Below are positions 9,220 through 19,699 of a stretch of DNA of 64,000 nt, piece after piece. Numbering within the stretch: the first letter of the stretch is position 1; the number at the start of each line of letters is the position of its first letter. Origin of the DNA: Streptomyces drozdowiczii (GTDB lineage Bacteria; Actinomycetota; Actinomycetes; Streptomycetales; Streptomycetaceae); contig NZ_CP098740.1 in the NCBI RefSeq assembly GCF_026167665.1, forward strand, positions 868,001-932,000, in the 5' to 3' direction. The notes under the pieces were generated by a model. The model worked only from the letters and a program-made list of their open reading frames with translations. It had not been told where the DNA came from and made no database searches. The translations under genes and the position numbers were made by a program.

Positions 9220-9258
9220 GCAGTGGCGCCGCCCTACCGACCCGGGCGGCGCCACTGC
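9220..9258. terminator. Perfect 15-bp inverted repeat between surface protein and sortase genes
   Basis: GCAGTGGCGCCGCCC (9220-9234) pairs perfectly with GGGCGGCGCCACTGC (9244-9258) across a 9-base loop. It starts 21 bases after the surface-protein stop and ends 28 bases before the sortase start. No T tract follows, which is usual for streptomycete terminators; partial read-through is possible. Confidence 0.7.
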
Positions 9259-9286
9259 CGTACGTACGACCCCTGGAGCCCTGTCC

Positions 9287-9875
9287 ATGCCCCGCACCGC
9301 CCGTCCGCTCGCCGCCGCCCTGGCCCTCGCCGCGCTCGCCGCTCTGACCGGCTGCTCCGGCGACCCCGCGCCGCAGCCCTCCGAGGCCGAGGCCCCCGCG
9401 TCGGCGGCGGCCCCCAGACCCCGCCCCCACCGCCGAACCGCCCTCCCACGTCTCCATCCCGTCCCTGGGCGTGGACAGCGACGTCATGCGGCTCGGCCTC
9501 AACCCGGACCGCTCGGTCGAGGTGCCGCCGGCCGACAAGGGCATGACGACCGGCTGGTACACGGGCAGCGCCGTGCCCGGCGAACCCGGCGCGGCGGTGC
9601 TCATCGGCCACAACGACACCCGCTTCGGCCGGGCCATCTTCCACGACCTGAAGAAGATCGCCAAGGGCGCGGAGATCGTGGTCCGGGACACCCGGGGCAA
9701 GGACGTCCGCTTCGAGGTCACGGCCCTGGAGACGGTGAGCAAGCACGCCTTCCCGACGGCCCGCGTCTACGGCCGCACCACGGAACGCGCCCTGCGCCTG
9801 ATCACCTGCGACGGCGCCTTCGACACGGCCGGCCACCCGGTGGACAACCTGATCGTCTACGCGAAGCGGACGTAG
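9287..9875 (+). pseudogene. Class F-type sortase lipoprotein, broken by a +1 frameshift
   Basis: The ATG at 9287 opens a lipoprotein signal (ALAALTGCSG, lipobox Cys near residue 21) and a Pro/Ala linker. The sortase domain (PSHVSIPSLGVDSDVMRLGL, then AAVLIGHNDTRFG with the catalytic His and RLITCDGAFD with the catalytic Cys) continues in a different frame to the stop at 9873-9875. Removing one C from the run at 9411-9415 joins both halves into one normal class F-type sortase of about 195 residues. A GTG at 9471 could start a shorter product lacking the export signal. The catalytic core is intact, so a sequencing error or a very recent mutation is more likely than old decay. It should anchor or process surface proteins, possibly the upstream one. 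Confidence 0.82.
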
Positions 9876-9885
9876 CCGGGCGCTC

Positions 9886-10713
9886 TCAGCCCTTGCGCTT
9901 CGCCAGCCGCTGGCGCCGCGCCTCGTACAGCACGATCGACGCGGCATTCGACGCGTTCAGCGAGCTGGCCGAGCCCGTCATCGGGATGCTGACGATGTGG
10001 TCGCAGCGGTCCCGCCAGGCGCTGCTCAGGCCCGCCGTCTCGTTGCCGATGAGCAGCAGGACGGGCTGGGTCAGGTCGAATTCCGAGGCGTCGCACTCGC
10101 CGTCCTCGTCGGTGCCGACGACGAGGACCGGGCGGCCCCGGTCGCGCTCCGCGTCCAGCCAGTCGCCGACCTCGCGGTGCGAGGGGGTGCGGACGACGGG
10201 GAGGGCGAAGAAGGAGCCCGTCGTCGCGCGGACCGCCTTCGGGTCGTACGGGTCGGCCGCGTGCCCCGTCACGATGAGGCCGCGGGCGCCGAAGGCGTCG
10301 GCGGAGCGGACGATGCTGCCGATGTTGCCGGGCTGCGTCGGGCGGTCGAAGACGAGGCCGAGGAAGTCCTCGTCGACCCGGATGCGGGTCAGGTCGTCCG
10401 GCTCCATCTCGACCACGGCCAGGACCTCCGGGGCGCCCTCGGCCTTCTCGCTCAGCTCCGCGAGCAGGTCGGGGGCCATGGCGATGCGTTCCGTGCCGAT
10501 GCCGCGCACCAGCTCCTCCGCCCAGCGGGAGAGCGGGCGGCTCGCGTCGTACAGGAGGGAGCGGATCGTCCAGCCGTGCTCGACGGCCATGGTGATCGGC
10601 CGGACGCCCTGGACGATGAACTCGCGGGCGCGGCCGCGCTTGGTCCGGTTGGTGAGCAGCGTCTGGAACTGCTGAAAGCGGGCGTTGCGGGTGGTGATCC
10701 GCTGCACAGCCAC
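9886..10713 (-). CDS. SpoU/TrmH-family tRNA/rRNA 2'-O-ribose methyltransferase
   Basis: 275-residue SPOUT-class RNA methyltransferase. An N-terminal RNA-binding (SpoU substrate-binding) part is followed by the knotted catalytic domain with motif 1 PTQPGNIGSIVRSADAFG, motif 2 around VLLLIGNETAGLS and motif 3 VSIPMTGSASSLNASNAASI, all well kept. The open frame extends upstream into the tRNA-Leu gene. I chose the GTG at 10713 because GGAGG (10721-10725 on the complement) lies 7 bases upstream and the protein then begins AVQRITTRNARFQQ. Exact target nucleotide is unknown. It converges with the sortase gene with only 10 bases between. Confidence 0.92.
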   Translation of the reverse strand: MAVQRITTRNARFQQFQTLLTNRTKRGRAREFIVQGVRPITMAVEHGWTIRSLLYDASRPLSRWAEELVRGIGTERIAMAPDLLAELSEKAEGAPEVLAVVEMEPDDLTRIRVDEDFLGLVFDRPTQPGNIGSIVRSADAFGARGLIVTGHAADPYDPKAVRATTGSFFALPVVRTPSHREVGDWLDAERDRGRPVLVVGTDEDGECDASEFDLTQPVLLLIGNETAGLSSAWRDRCDHIVSIPMTGSASSLNASNAASIVLYEARRQRLAKRKG

Positions 10714-10817
10714 CGGAAATCCTCCAAGGGGTGATCGGCTCCTCCGTCGGCGGCACTGGGCCGCCCCGGAAACCAGAAATTCCCACGGTTCGCGATGAAC
10801 CGTGGGAACTGGATGAG

Positions 10818-10902
10818 TGTCCGAGGGGGGACTTGAACCCCCACGCCCGATAAAGGGCACTAGCACCTCAAGCTAGCGCGTCTGCCATTCCGCCACCCGG
10901 AC
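10818..10902 (-). tRNA. tRNA-Leu (anticodon GAG)
   Basis: On the minus strand the acceptor stem GTCCGGG at the 5' end pairs with the 3' end CTCGGAC followed by discriminator A. The anticodon stem CTAGC/GCTAG encloses the loop TTGAGGT, giving anticodon GAG for CUC codons. A long variable arm (class II) and the T arm GGGGGTTCAAGTCCCCC are present. No CCA is encoded. Confidence 0.97.
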
Positions 10903-11058
10903 CAGGTGAACCGCCCCGGTCTCCCGCGGCGACATAGAAGACAATACCAGGGGTTCGGGGCGCCTCTCACCTGCATATCCGTGCGTACGGACCGTGCCGT
11001 CGGAGGGTCGGCGGCGGGATCCGCCGGTGGCCGGGCGGGGCGGGTTACGTTCACCACC

Positions 11059-12363
11059 ATGAGTGATCGCGGCTCCCGTCCTCCCCGCGCGCTGTCGCCG
11101 CTGCGCGAACATCTGCGCGAGACCTTCTGGTTCGCCCCGGCCATGACGCTCGTCGTCGCGTGCGTGCTCTGGTTCGCCGCCTCGGCGGTGGACGAGCAGA
11201 TCGTCTCGTACCTGCGCGAGGAGCAGGCGTACGAGGAGATCCAGGACCTGGTGAAGGTCGCCGAGGACACCAAGCAGATCGTGGTCACGGTCAGTTCGGC
11301 GATGATGACCTTCATCGGTGTGGTCTTCAGCATCTCGCTGGTCGCGGTGCAGATGGCGAGCGGCCAGCTCACGCCCCGGGTGGTGCGGATCTTCGTACGG
11401 AGCCGGATCAGCAAGCTGACCCTGTCGGTGTTCCTGGCGACGTTCGTGTTCTCGCTGCTGGTCCTCAGCTCGTACGAGAGCGAGACCGACCCGCGCCGGG
11501 TCACCTCGCTGCCGTTCGTGCAGAGCGTGCTGACCGCGCTGCTCGTGGGGCTGAGCCTGCTCCTTTTCATCGCGTACGTGAGTTCCACGCTGCGCCTGAT
11601 GCAGATCGGGCCCGTCCTCGACCACATCACCCGGGACACCTTCCGGGTGCTGGGCCGGATGCCCGCAGGCCGCCCGGGCGGGGAGCCGCTGCCCGACGAG
11701 ACCGGGCGGATCCTGTACGAGGGACGGGCCGGGGTGCTCCGCGATGTCAACGTCGCCCGGCTGGTCCGGGCCGCCCGGCGCCAGGGTGTGGTGCTCCGGC
11801 TGGTCCCCCGGCTCGGGGACTTCGTGGTGCCGGGGACGCCGGTGCTCGCCGTGCACGGCGGGGCGGCGCCGGGCCGGCACGCCCTGCGGTACACGGTGTC
11901 GGTGGGCGTGGAGCGCACCCTGCACCAGGACCTGGCGTTCGGGCTGCGCCAGCTGTCGGACATCGCGCTGCGGGCGCTGTCCGCCGCGACGAACGACCCG
12001 ACGACGGCCGTGCAGTGCCTGGACCGGATCGTGCAGTTCCTGGCGGCGGCGGTGCGGCTGCCGCTGGGCACGGTGCACCACCGCGACCGTTCCGGCGCGG
12101 TCCGCCTCGTGCAGGAGGTGCCGTCGTGGGAGGACCTGGTGGACCTGGGTTTCGAGGAGGTGCGCCGGTGCGCGGCGGACGTCCCGCAGGTGTCGCGCCG
12201 ACTGCTCGCCGGGATCGACGACCTGCTGCCGCTGGCCGGCCCCGACCGGCGGGGGCCGCTCGTCCGGCACCGCACGCTCCTCGTCCAGGCGGTGGAGCAC
12301 GCGGTGCCGGACGCGGACGAGCGGGGGTTCTCGCTGCTGCCCGACCGGCAGGGGATCGGCTGA
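11059..12363 (+). CDS. DUF2254 membrane protein
   Basis: 434-residue predicted inner-membrane protein of the DUF2254 family. Four hydrophobic segments lie in the first ~175 residues (APAMTLVVACVLWFAASAV, the segment after TKQIVVTVSSAMMTFIGVVF, LTLSVFLATFVFSLLVLSS, and LLVGLSLLLFIAYVSS), followed by a soluble C-terminal region with the conserved block ALRALSAATNDPTTAVQCLD. Biochemical function is not known. The ATG at 11059 was chosen over in-frame upstream codons because those fall in the tRNA promoter region. It converges with the sugar isomerase gene (12 bases apart). Confidence 0.88.
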   Translation: MSDRGSRPPRALSPLREHLRETFWFAPAMTLVVACVLWFAASAVDEQIVSYLREEQAYEEIQDLVKVAEDTKQIVVTVSSAMMTFIGVVFSISLVAVQMASGQLTPRVVRIFVRSRISKLTLSVFLATFVFSLLVLSSYESETDPRRVTSLPFVQSVLTALLVGLSLLLFIAYVSSTLRLMQIGPVLDHITRDTFRVLGRMPAGRPGGEPLPDETGRILYEGRAGVLRDVNVARLVRAARRQGVVLRLVPRLGDFVVPGTPVLAVHGGAAPGRHALRYTVSVGVERTLHQDLAFGLRQLSDIALRALSAATNDPTTAVQCLDRIVQFLAAAVRLPLGTVHHRDRSGAVRLVQEVPSWEDLVDLGFEEVRRCAADVPQVSRRLLAGIDDLLPLAGPDRRGPLVRHRTLLVQAVEHAVPDADERGFSLLPDRQGIG

Positions 12364-12375
12364 GGGGCCGGTCCC

Positions 12376-13380
<1,005 letters not shown>

Positions 13381-13394
13381 GGGGACGGGACCTC

Positions 13395-14606
13395 CTAGAG
13401 GGTCACGGGGGTGAGGACGGAGTTCTTCGCGGCGCTCTCCTCCACCGCGGCCAGCACCCGCTGCACCTGGAGGCCGTCCGCGAACGTCGGTACGTCCGGG
13501 GTGCCTCCGGCGATGGCGCACACCACGTCCCGGGCCTGGTGGACGAAGGTGTGCTCGTAGCCGAGGGTGTGGCCCGGCGGCCACCACGCCTCCAGGTACG
13601 GGTGCTCGGGCTCGGTGACGAGGACGCGCCGGAATCCGGCCGTGGCGGCGGGTTCGGTGTGGTCGTGGAAGGACAGTTCGTTGAGGCGCTCCAGGTCGAA
13701 TGCGAGCGAGCCGCGCTCCCCGTTGATCTCCAGGCGCAGGGCGTTCTTGCGGCCGGCCGCCATCCGGGTCACCTCGAAGGACGCCAGGGCGCCGGAGGCG
13801 AGCCGGCCGGTGAAGGCGGCGGCGTCGTCCACGGTGACCGGGCCGGTGCCACCGGCCGCCGCCCCGCCGCCGAGGCCCCCGGACGGTCCGGCGGGCCGGG
13901 GGCGTTCGCGTACAAAGGTCTCGGTCAGCGCCGACACCGCGACCAGCGGCTCGCCCGCGAGGTACTGCGCGAGGTCCACGACGTGCGCACCGAGGTCGCC
14001 GAGCGCGCCGGAGCCCGCGCGGTCCTTGTCCAGGCGCCAGGTGAGCGGCGACGCGGGGTCGGTCAGCCAGTCCTGGAGGTAGACGGCGCGCACATGGCGC
14101 AGGGCGCCGAGGCGGCCGTCCCCGATGAGCCGGCGGGCGTGGGCGAGGGCGGGCACCCGGCGGTAGTTGAAGCCGACGAAAGCCGACCGGCCCCGGGCGG
14201 CGGCGCGCCGGGCCGCCGCCGCCATGGCCTCCGCCTCGGCCACGGTGTTGGCGAGCGGCTTCTCGCAGAGGACGTGCTTGCCGGCCTCCAGGGCGGCGAC
14301 GGCGATCTCCGCGTGGCTGTCGCCGGGGGTGCAGATGTCGACCAGGTGCACGTCGTCGCGGGCGATCAGGGCGCGCCAGTCGGTCTCGGCTGCGGCCCAG
14401 CCGTGCCGGCCGGCCGCGGCCTCGACCGCGGCGCGGTCGCGTCCGCAGACCGCGGCGAGGGCGGGCCGCATCGGCAGGTCGAAGACGTGTCCGGCGGTGC
14501 GCCACCCCTGGGAGTGGGCGGCGCCCATGAACGCGTATCCGACCATGCCGATCCCGAGCGTCGGCGGCGCTGCCGTCTCCTGCTGCGTCTGATCCCTCTG
14601 GGCCAT
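13395..14606 (-). CDS. Gfo/Idh/MocA-family NAD(P)-dependent oxidoreductase
   Basis: 403-residue dehydrogenase with a Rossmann fold ([18 protein letters not shown], residues about 18-35), the family signature [15 protein letters not shown] containing the catalytic Lys, and the C-terminal alpha/beta domain ([16 protein letters not shown]). It oxidises a sugar or cyclitol. GGAGGAAG lies just before ATG 14606. It sits between the ABC importer genes and the isomerase gene and probably performs the first or second catabolic step. A Gly/Ala-rich insert (about residues 245-260) looks species-specific. Confidence 0.92.
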   Translation of the reverse strand: MAQRDQTQQETAAPPTLGIGMVGYAFMGAAHSQGWRTAGHVFDLPMRPALAAVCGRDRAAVEAAAGRHGWAAAETDWRALIARDDVHLVDICTPGDSHAEIAVAALEAGKHVLCEKPLANTVAEAEAMAAAARRAAARGRSAFVGFNYRRVPALAHARRLIGDGRLGALRHVRAVYLQDWLTDPASPLTWRLDKDRAGSGALGDLGAHVVDLAQYLAGEPLVAVSALTETFVRERPRPAGPSGGLGGGAAAGGTGPVTVDDAAAFTGRLASGALASFEVTRMAAGRKNALRLEINGERGSLAFDLERLNELSFHDHTEPAATAGFRRVLVTEPEHPYLEAWWPPGHTLGYEHTFVHQARDVVCAIAGGTPDVPTFADGLQVQRVLAAVEESAAKNSVLTPVTL

Positions 14607-14656
14607 CCGGGGCTTCCTCCTCGTCGGTGGTGCGGCACGTACGGTCGCGGGGCGGG

Positions 14657-15715
14657 TCAGTTGAAGCCCGTCGGCAGGTACTGGTCGACGTTGTCCTTGG
14701 TGACGACGGCGGAGTACAGGGTGAGGCTGGTGGGGATCTCCAGCTCGGAGAGGCCGGACACCCCCTTGGACTGACCGAGGGCGCGGGCCAGGTCGATGGC
14801 GGAGGCGGCCATGGTCGGCGGGTAGAGGACGGTGGCCTTGAGGACGCTGTTGTCGGCCTTGATGGCGTCCATGGCGGACTTGGCCCCGGCGCCGCCGACC
14901 ATCAGGAACTCGTCGCGCCCGGCCTGCTGGATCGCACGCAGGGCGCCCACGCCCTGGTCGTCGTCGTGGTTCCAGAGGGCGTCGAACTTCTTCTGCGCCT
15001 GGAGGAGCTGCGCCATCTTCGCCTGGCCCGACTCCACGGTGAATTCCGCCGCCTGACGGGCCACCAGTTCGATGTTGGGGTAGTTCTTCAGTGCGTCGGC
15101 GAAGCCCTTGCTGCGCTGTTTGGTGAGTTCCAGGTTGTCGATCCCGGCCAGCTCGACGACCTTGGCGCTCTTCCTGTCCTTGAGCTGTTCGCCGATGTAG
15201 GTGCCGGCGTTGAGGCCCATGCCGTAGTTGTCGCCGCCGACCCAGCAGCGGTACGCCTGCGGGGAGGCGAAGACGCGGTCCAGGTTGATGACGGGGATGC
15301 CCGCGCGCATGGCCTCCAGGCCGACCTGGGTGAGGGCCTTGCCGTCGGCGGGCAGGACGACCAGGACGTCGACCTTCTTGTTGATGAGGGTCTTGACCTG
15401 GCCGATCTGGGCGGCGGTGTCGTTGGAGCCCTCGGTGGTCTCCAGGGTGACCTCGGAGTACTTCTTCGCGCGGGACCTGGCCTGCTCGTTGATGGCGTTG
15501 AGCCAGCCGTGGTCGGCCTGGGGTCCGGCGAAGCCGATGGTGACGGGCTTGCCCGGCTTGTCGTCGGCGGCGGGCGCCCCGCTCTGCGCGGGTGCGTCCT
15601 TCTCCTTGGGGTCGTTGCTGGTGCAGGCGGTGAGGAGGGCGCCGGCGGAGACGGCTGCGGTGCCGAACAGGAGCCCTCTGCGACTGGTTTGCGGCATGGC
15701 TGTGGAACCCTTCAT
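14657..15715 (-). CDS. Sugar ABC transporter substrate-binding lipoprotein
   Basis: 352-residue periplasmic-binding-protein I-type (ribose/galactose class) lipoprotein. The N-terminus has a twin-arginine-like SRRGLLF followed by the lipobox LLTAC, so the mature protein starts at that Cys on the outer membrane face. The binding domain begins at [19 protein letters not shown]. An in-frame ATG at 15697 has AAGGG 10 bases upstream and is an equally good or better start (removes six residues). It belongs with the permease and ATPase genes upstream and captures the sugar for import. Confidence 0.92.
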   Translation of the reverse strand: MKGSTAMPQTSRRGLLFGTAAVSAGALLTACTSNDPKEKDAPAQSGAPAADDKPGKPVTIGFAGPQADHGWLNAINEQARSRAKKYSEVTLETTEGSNDTAAQIGQVKTLINKKVDVLVVLPADGKALTQVGLEAMRAGIPVINLDRVFASPQAYRCWVGGDNYGMGLNAGTYIGEQLKDRKSAKVVELAGIDNLELTKQRSKGFADALKNYPNIELVARQAAEFTVESGQAKMAQLLQAQKKFDALWNHDDDQGVGALRAIQQAGRDEFLMVGGAGAKSAMDAIKADNSVLKATVLYPPTMAASAIDLARALGQSKGVSGLSELEIPTSLTLYSAVVTKDNVDQYLPTGFN

Positions 15716-15758
15716 CCGGTGGGTGGGTGTGCGGCGGGGGGTGGACGGGCCGGGTGGT

Positions 15759-16793
15759 TCAGGTCTCGGTGCGGGCGGTGCGGCTCTGCACGAGGACGGC
15801 GGCGACGATGATCGCGCCCTTGGCGATCTGCTGGACGTCGCTCTGGAGGTTGTTGAGCGCGAAGATGTTGGTGATCGTGGTGAAGATCAGGACGCCGAGT
15901 ACGGAGCCGGTGATGGTGCCGCGTCCGCCGCTGAGGAGGGTGCCGCCGATGATCGCGGCGGCGATGGCGTCGAGTTCGTAGAGGTTGCCCGCGGTGTTCT
16001 GGCCGGAGCCGGAGAGGACGATCAGCATGAAGGCCGCGATGCCGCAGCACAGCCCGGACAGCAGGTAGAGGTAGAGCCGCTGCCTGCGGACGTCGATGCC
16101 GGCGAGCCGGGCCGCTTCGGCGTTGCCGCCGATGGCGACGGTGCGGCGGCCGAAGGTCGTACGGTTCAGCAGCAGCCAGCCGGCGACGGTGACCGCGGCG
16201 AAGATCAGGACGAGCGGCGGGATGCCGAGGACGTAGGAGTCGGGCAGCCCCAGGTCCAGGACCGCGTCGACGGTGACGATCTGCGTCTTGCCGTCGGTGA
16301 TCATGAGCGCGACCCCGCGCGCCGAGGCGAGCATGGCCAGCGTCGCGATGAACGGCACCACCCTCCCGTACGCGATGAGCACCCCGTTGACCAGTCCGGC
16401 GCCGAGGCCGACGAGCACGGCGGTGAACAGGATGCCCGCGAGCCCGTACTCCTGGGTGGCGACCGTGCTCGCCCAGACGGAGGCCAGGGCGACCATCGCG
16501 CCGACCGAGAGGTCGATGCCGCCCGAGGTGATGACGAAGGTTACGCCGACGGTGACGACTCCGATCACCGACGCCTGGGTCAGGACGAGTTGGAGGTTGC
16601 CGGTGTCCAGGAAGGCGTCGGGTTCGGTGAATCCGCCGACCGCCACCAGCACGGCGAGGATGCCGAGCAGGGACAGGGTGTGCAGGTCCAGGCGCAGTCC
16701 GAGGGCGCGCGGGGGTCCTGGCTTCTTCAGGGCCACGGGGGCGGGGGCCTGGTCCGGCCCGCTCTGCCGCGCCGTGGGAACGGGGTGGGTCAT
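15759..16793 (-). CDS. Sugar ABC transporter permease (RbsC-type)
   Basis: 344-residue BPD_transp_2 permease with about 8-10 membrane segments. The conserved blocks VTFVITSGGIDLSVGAMVALA and the EAA-like region GGNAEAARLAGIDVRR are present. ATG at 16793 overlaps the stop of the ATPase gene (ATGA), indicating translational coupling. It forms the membrane channel of the importer with the ATPase encoded upstream and the binding lipoprotein encoded downstream. Confidence 0.94.
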   Translation of the reverse strand: MTHPVPTARQSGPDQAPAPVALKKPGPPRALGLRLDLHTLSLLGILAVLVAVGGFTEPDAFLDTGNLQLVLTQASVIGVVTVGVTFVITSGGIDLSVGAMVALASVWASTVATQEYGLAGILFTAVLVGLGAGLVNGVLIAYGRVVPFIATLAMLASARGVALMITDGKTQIVTVDAVLDLGLPDSYVLGIPPLVLIFAAVTVAGWLLLNRTTFGRRTVAIGGNAEAARLAGIDVRRQRLYLYLLSGLCCGIAAFMLIVLSGSGQNTAGNLYELDAIAAAIIGGTLLSGGRGTITGSVLGVLIFTTITNIFALNNLQSDVQQIAKGAIIVAAVLVQSRTARTET

Positions 16794-18316
16794 GACGTCG
16801 GGCTCCCTTCCATCACGAGGTCGAGTACGCGGTGCTCGTCCAGCTCCGTGGCGTCGGCGCTGTGCACCACGCGCCCTTCGCGCAGGACGAGCACCCGGTC
16901 GGCGAGGCCCAGGACTTCGGGCACTTCGCTGGAGACGAGCAGCACGGCCAGCCCTTCGTCGGCCAGCCGGCGGATCACGGCGTAGAGCTCGGCCCGGGCG
17001 CCGACGTCGACGCCGCGGGTCGGTTCGTCCAGCAGCAGCACCCGGCAGCCGCGCAGCAGCCAGCGGGCCAGGACCGCCTTCTGCTGGTTGCCGCCGGAGA
17101 GGTTGCGGACGGGGGTGTCCGGGTTGTCGGGGTGCAGCGACAGGGTCCGGGTGGCCTCGCCCGCCGCCCTGCGCTCCGCGATGCGGTCCAGCCAACCGGC
17201 CCTGGAGTAACGGGACATGGTGGACAGGGAGACGTTGCGGGTGACGGATTCGAGCATCAGCAGGGCCTGGGCCTTGCGCTCCTCGGGGGCGAGGCCGATG
17301 CCGGCGGCGACGGCGGAGCGCACGCTCCCGGGCCGCAGCGCCTTCCCGTCGACGGTGACCCGCCCCGCGGTGGCCCGGCGGGCGCCGTAGACCGTCTCCA
17401 GGATCTCGGAGCGCCCGGAGCCGACGAGCCCGGCGAGGCCGACGATCTCCCCGGGCCGGACCTCCAGGTCGACCGGGGCGAACTCCCCTTCCCTGGCGAG
17501 CCCTTCGACGGTGAGGACGGGGGCGGCCTCGGCGCGTCCGGCGGGCGGCGGGGTGCGGGGCGGGAAGACGTACTCCACCTTGCGGCCCGTCATCAGGGCC
17601 ACGATGTCGTGCGTCGGGGTGGTCTCGGCGGGCAGCCCGGCGGCGACGGCCCGGCCGTCCTTGAGCACCGTCACCCGGTCCCCGATGCGGCGGATCTCCT
17701 CCAGCCGGTGCGAGATGTAGACGACGGCGACGCCCTCGGCGGTGAGCGAGGCGATGATCCGGAAGAGGTTGCCGACCTCGTCGGGGTCGAGCGCGGCGGA
17801 CGGCTCGTCCATCACGATGAGGCGTACGTCGTGCGAGAGCGCCCGGGCCATGGACACGATCTGCTGCTGGGCGGCGGAGAGTTCGCCGACCGGCCGGGCC
17901 GGGTCGATCTCCGGGTGACCGAGCCGGACCAGCAGGGCCGCCGCCTCGGTGCGGGCGCGGCGGGAGCGGACGACGAAGCCGGCGCTGGTGAACTCGTGGC
18001 CCAGGAAGATGTTCTCGGCCACCGACAGGCCCCGGACCAGGTCGAGTTCCTGGTAGATGGTGGCGATGCCGAGGCGCATGGCGGCCATGGGCGACTTGAG
18101 TTCGGCGGGTGCGCCGCGCCAGCTGATCTCGCCGTCGTCGGGCTGGTGGGCGCCGGCCAGGACCTTGATGAGGGTGGACTTGCCGGCCCCGTTCTGGCCG
18201 AGGAGGCAGTGCACTTCGCCGGCCTGGACCTCCAGGTCGACGCCGTCCAGGGCGCGGACACCGGGGAAGGACTTGGTGATGCCGGACATGGTGAGCAGCG
18301 GTGGTTGCGGAGCCAT
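16790..18316 (-). CDS. Sugar ABC transporter ATP-binding protein (RbsA-type, two NBDs)
   Basis: 508-residue double-NBD ATPase of carbohydrate class 2 importers. The first NBD has Walker A GQNGAGKSTLIK near residue 40 and Walker B LIVMDEPSAAL. The second has the degenerate P-loop GLVGSGRSEILETV usual for RbsA/MglA proteins, with signature LSGGNQQKAVLARWL and LLLDEPTRGVDVGA. First structural gene of the importer, 64 bases after the ROK regulator gene, and overlapping the permease start by 4 bases. Confidence 0.95.
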   Translation of the reverse strand: MAPQPPLLTMSGITKSFPGVRALDGVDLEVQAGEVHCLLGQNGAGKSTLIKVLAGAHQPDDGEISWRGAPAELKSPMAAMRLGIATIYQELDLVRGLSVAENIFLGHEFTSAGFVVRSRRARTEAAALLVRLGHPEIDPARPVGELSAAQQQIVSMARALSHDVRLIVMDEPSAALDPDEVGNLFRIIASLTAEGVAVVYISHRLEEIRRIGDRVTVLKDGRAVAAGLPAETTPTHDIVALMTGRKVEYVFPPRTPPPAGRAEAAPVLTVEGLAREGEFAPVDLEVRPGEIVGLAGLVGSGRSEILETVYGARRATAGRVTVDGKALRPGSVRSAVAAGIGLAPEERKAQALLMLESVTRNVSLSTMSRYSRAGWLDRIAERRAAGEATRTLSLHPDNPDTPVRNLSGGNQQKAVLARWLLRGCRVLLLDEPTRGVDVGARAELYAVIRRLADEGLAVLLVSSEVPEVLGLADRVLVLREGRVVHSADATELDEHRVLDLVMEGSPTS

Positions 18317-18380
18317 GACGAATCCCCTCGGCGGACGAGGTGTGGGTGTGTGGGGCCGGCCGCTCGGGGCGGCGGGCGGG

Positions 18381-19562
18381 TCAGGCGGGTGAGAAGAGGT
18401 GGTCGCTGATGAGCCTGGCCGCGCCGGTGACTCCGGCGGCGGGTCCCAGCTCGCCCAGGACGATGGGTAGGTTGCCGGTGGCCAGCGGCAGGGAGCGCCG
18501 GTAGACCTGGGCCCGGACGGCGGCCAGCAGGGTGTGGCCGAGTCCGGTCACCCCGCCGCCGATCACCACCAGGGCGGGGTTGAAGAAGCTGACGAGGCCC
18601 GCGATGACCTGGCCGACGCGATTGCCGCCCTCGCGGATCAGGAGGAGCGAGGCGGCGTCCCCGGCGGCCGCGGCGGCGGCCACGTCCGCGGCGGTGAGCC
18701 GGCCGGACGCCTCCAGGCGGGCCGCGAGTTCCTCGGACCGTCCGGCGCGGGCCGCGTCCTCGGCGTCCCGGGCGAGCGCGGCGCCGCTGAAGTGGGCTTC
18801 CAGGCAGCCCTTGTTGCCGCAGGCGCAGAGCCGGCCGCCGGGTTCGACCTGGATGTGCCCGATGTCGCCGGCGCTGCCCGTCGCGCCCCGGTGGACGGTG
18901 CCCCCGACGACGATGCCGCAGCCGATGCCCGTACCGATCTTGACGCAGAGGAAGTCGCCCACGGAACGGGCGACGCCCGCCTGCTGCTCCCCCAGGGCCA
19001 TCAGGTTCACGTCGTTGTCGACCATGACCGGGCAGCCCAGCTCCTGGCTGAGTGCCTCGCGGACCGGGAAGCCGTCCCAGCCGGGCATGATCGGGGGTGC
19101 GACGGGGACGCCCTCGGGGAAGCGGACCGGTCCGGGGACGCCGATCCCGGCGCCGTCGAAGCTGTCGGCGAGGCCGGAGTCCCGGAGCTTCGCCGCCAGG
19201 GACAGCACCTGTTCGAAGACCGCGACGGGTCCTTCGCGTACGTCCATGGGGTGGTTGAGGTGGCCCAGGACCTCCAGCTCCGCGTTGGTGACCGCCACGT
19301 CGACGGAGGTGGCGCCGATGTCGACGCCGAGGAAGCGCAGGTGCGGGGCGAGCCTGATGTTGTGCGAGCGGCGTCCGCCCCGGGATGCGGCGAGCCCGTC
19401 GGCGACGACGAGTCCGGTCTCCAGCAGCCGGTCGACCTCGACGGCCAGTTTGGACCGCGAGAGGTCGACCTGATCGCCCAGCTTCGCCCGGGAGTTGGGC
19501 CCACCGTCGCGCAACAGCTTGAGCAGTCGCGCCTGGTGGGCGTTCGCGGGTCGTGCCGTCAT
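18381..19562 (-). CDS. ROK-family transcriptional regulator
   Basis: 393-residue repressor: an N-terminal winged helix (about residues 8-70, AKLGDQVDLSRSKLAVEVDRLL) fused to a ROK sugar-kinase-like domain starting at GVDIGATSVDVAV. The zinc motif CACGNKGCLEAHFSG and the C-terminal FFNPALVVIGGGV block are intact. It probably senses the imported sugar and controls the transport and catabolic operon that follows on the same strand. ATG 19562 is used; a GTG three codons upstream is closer to the GGGAGGGG ribosome site and may be the real start. Confidence 0.93.
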   Translation of the reverse strand: MTARPANAHQARLLKLLRDGGPNSRAKLGDQVDLSRSKLAVEVDRLLETGLVVADGLAASRGGRRSHNIRLAPHLRFLGVDIGATSVDVAVTNAELEVLGHLNHPMDVREGPVAVFEQVLSLAAKLRDSGLADSFDGAGIGVPGPVRFPEGVPVAPPIMPGWDGFPVREALSQELGCPVMVDNDVNLMALGEQQAGVARSVGDFLCVKIGTGIGCGIVVGGTVHRGATGSAGDIGHIQVEPGGRLCACGNKGCLEAHFSGAALARDAEDAARAGRSEELAARLEASGRLTAADVAAAAAAGDAASLLLIREGGNRVGQVIAGLVSFFNPALVVIGGGVTGLGHTLLAAVRAQVYRRSLPLATGNLPIVLGELGPAAGVTGAARLISDHLFSPA

Positions 19563-19699
19563 ACGTCTCACGCGCCCCTCCCGCCTCGTCGGCCTGTCCG
19601 TCGGGCTTGGGAGGGGAACGTAGCAGCGGTTGCCGGGAGTGGGAAGAAGTCGCGCAGGAATCCGGCGAACTTTCTCCACTCCGAGGACAAAGAGCGCCG

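Noticed and set aside
10714..10866. N-terminal extension of the SpoU-family methyltransferase by 51 residues
   Set aside because: It would run through the tRNA-Leu gene; a GTG with GGAGG lies at 10713.
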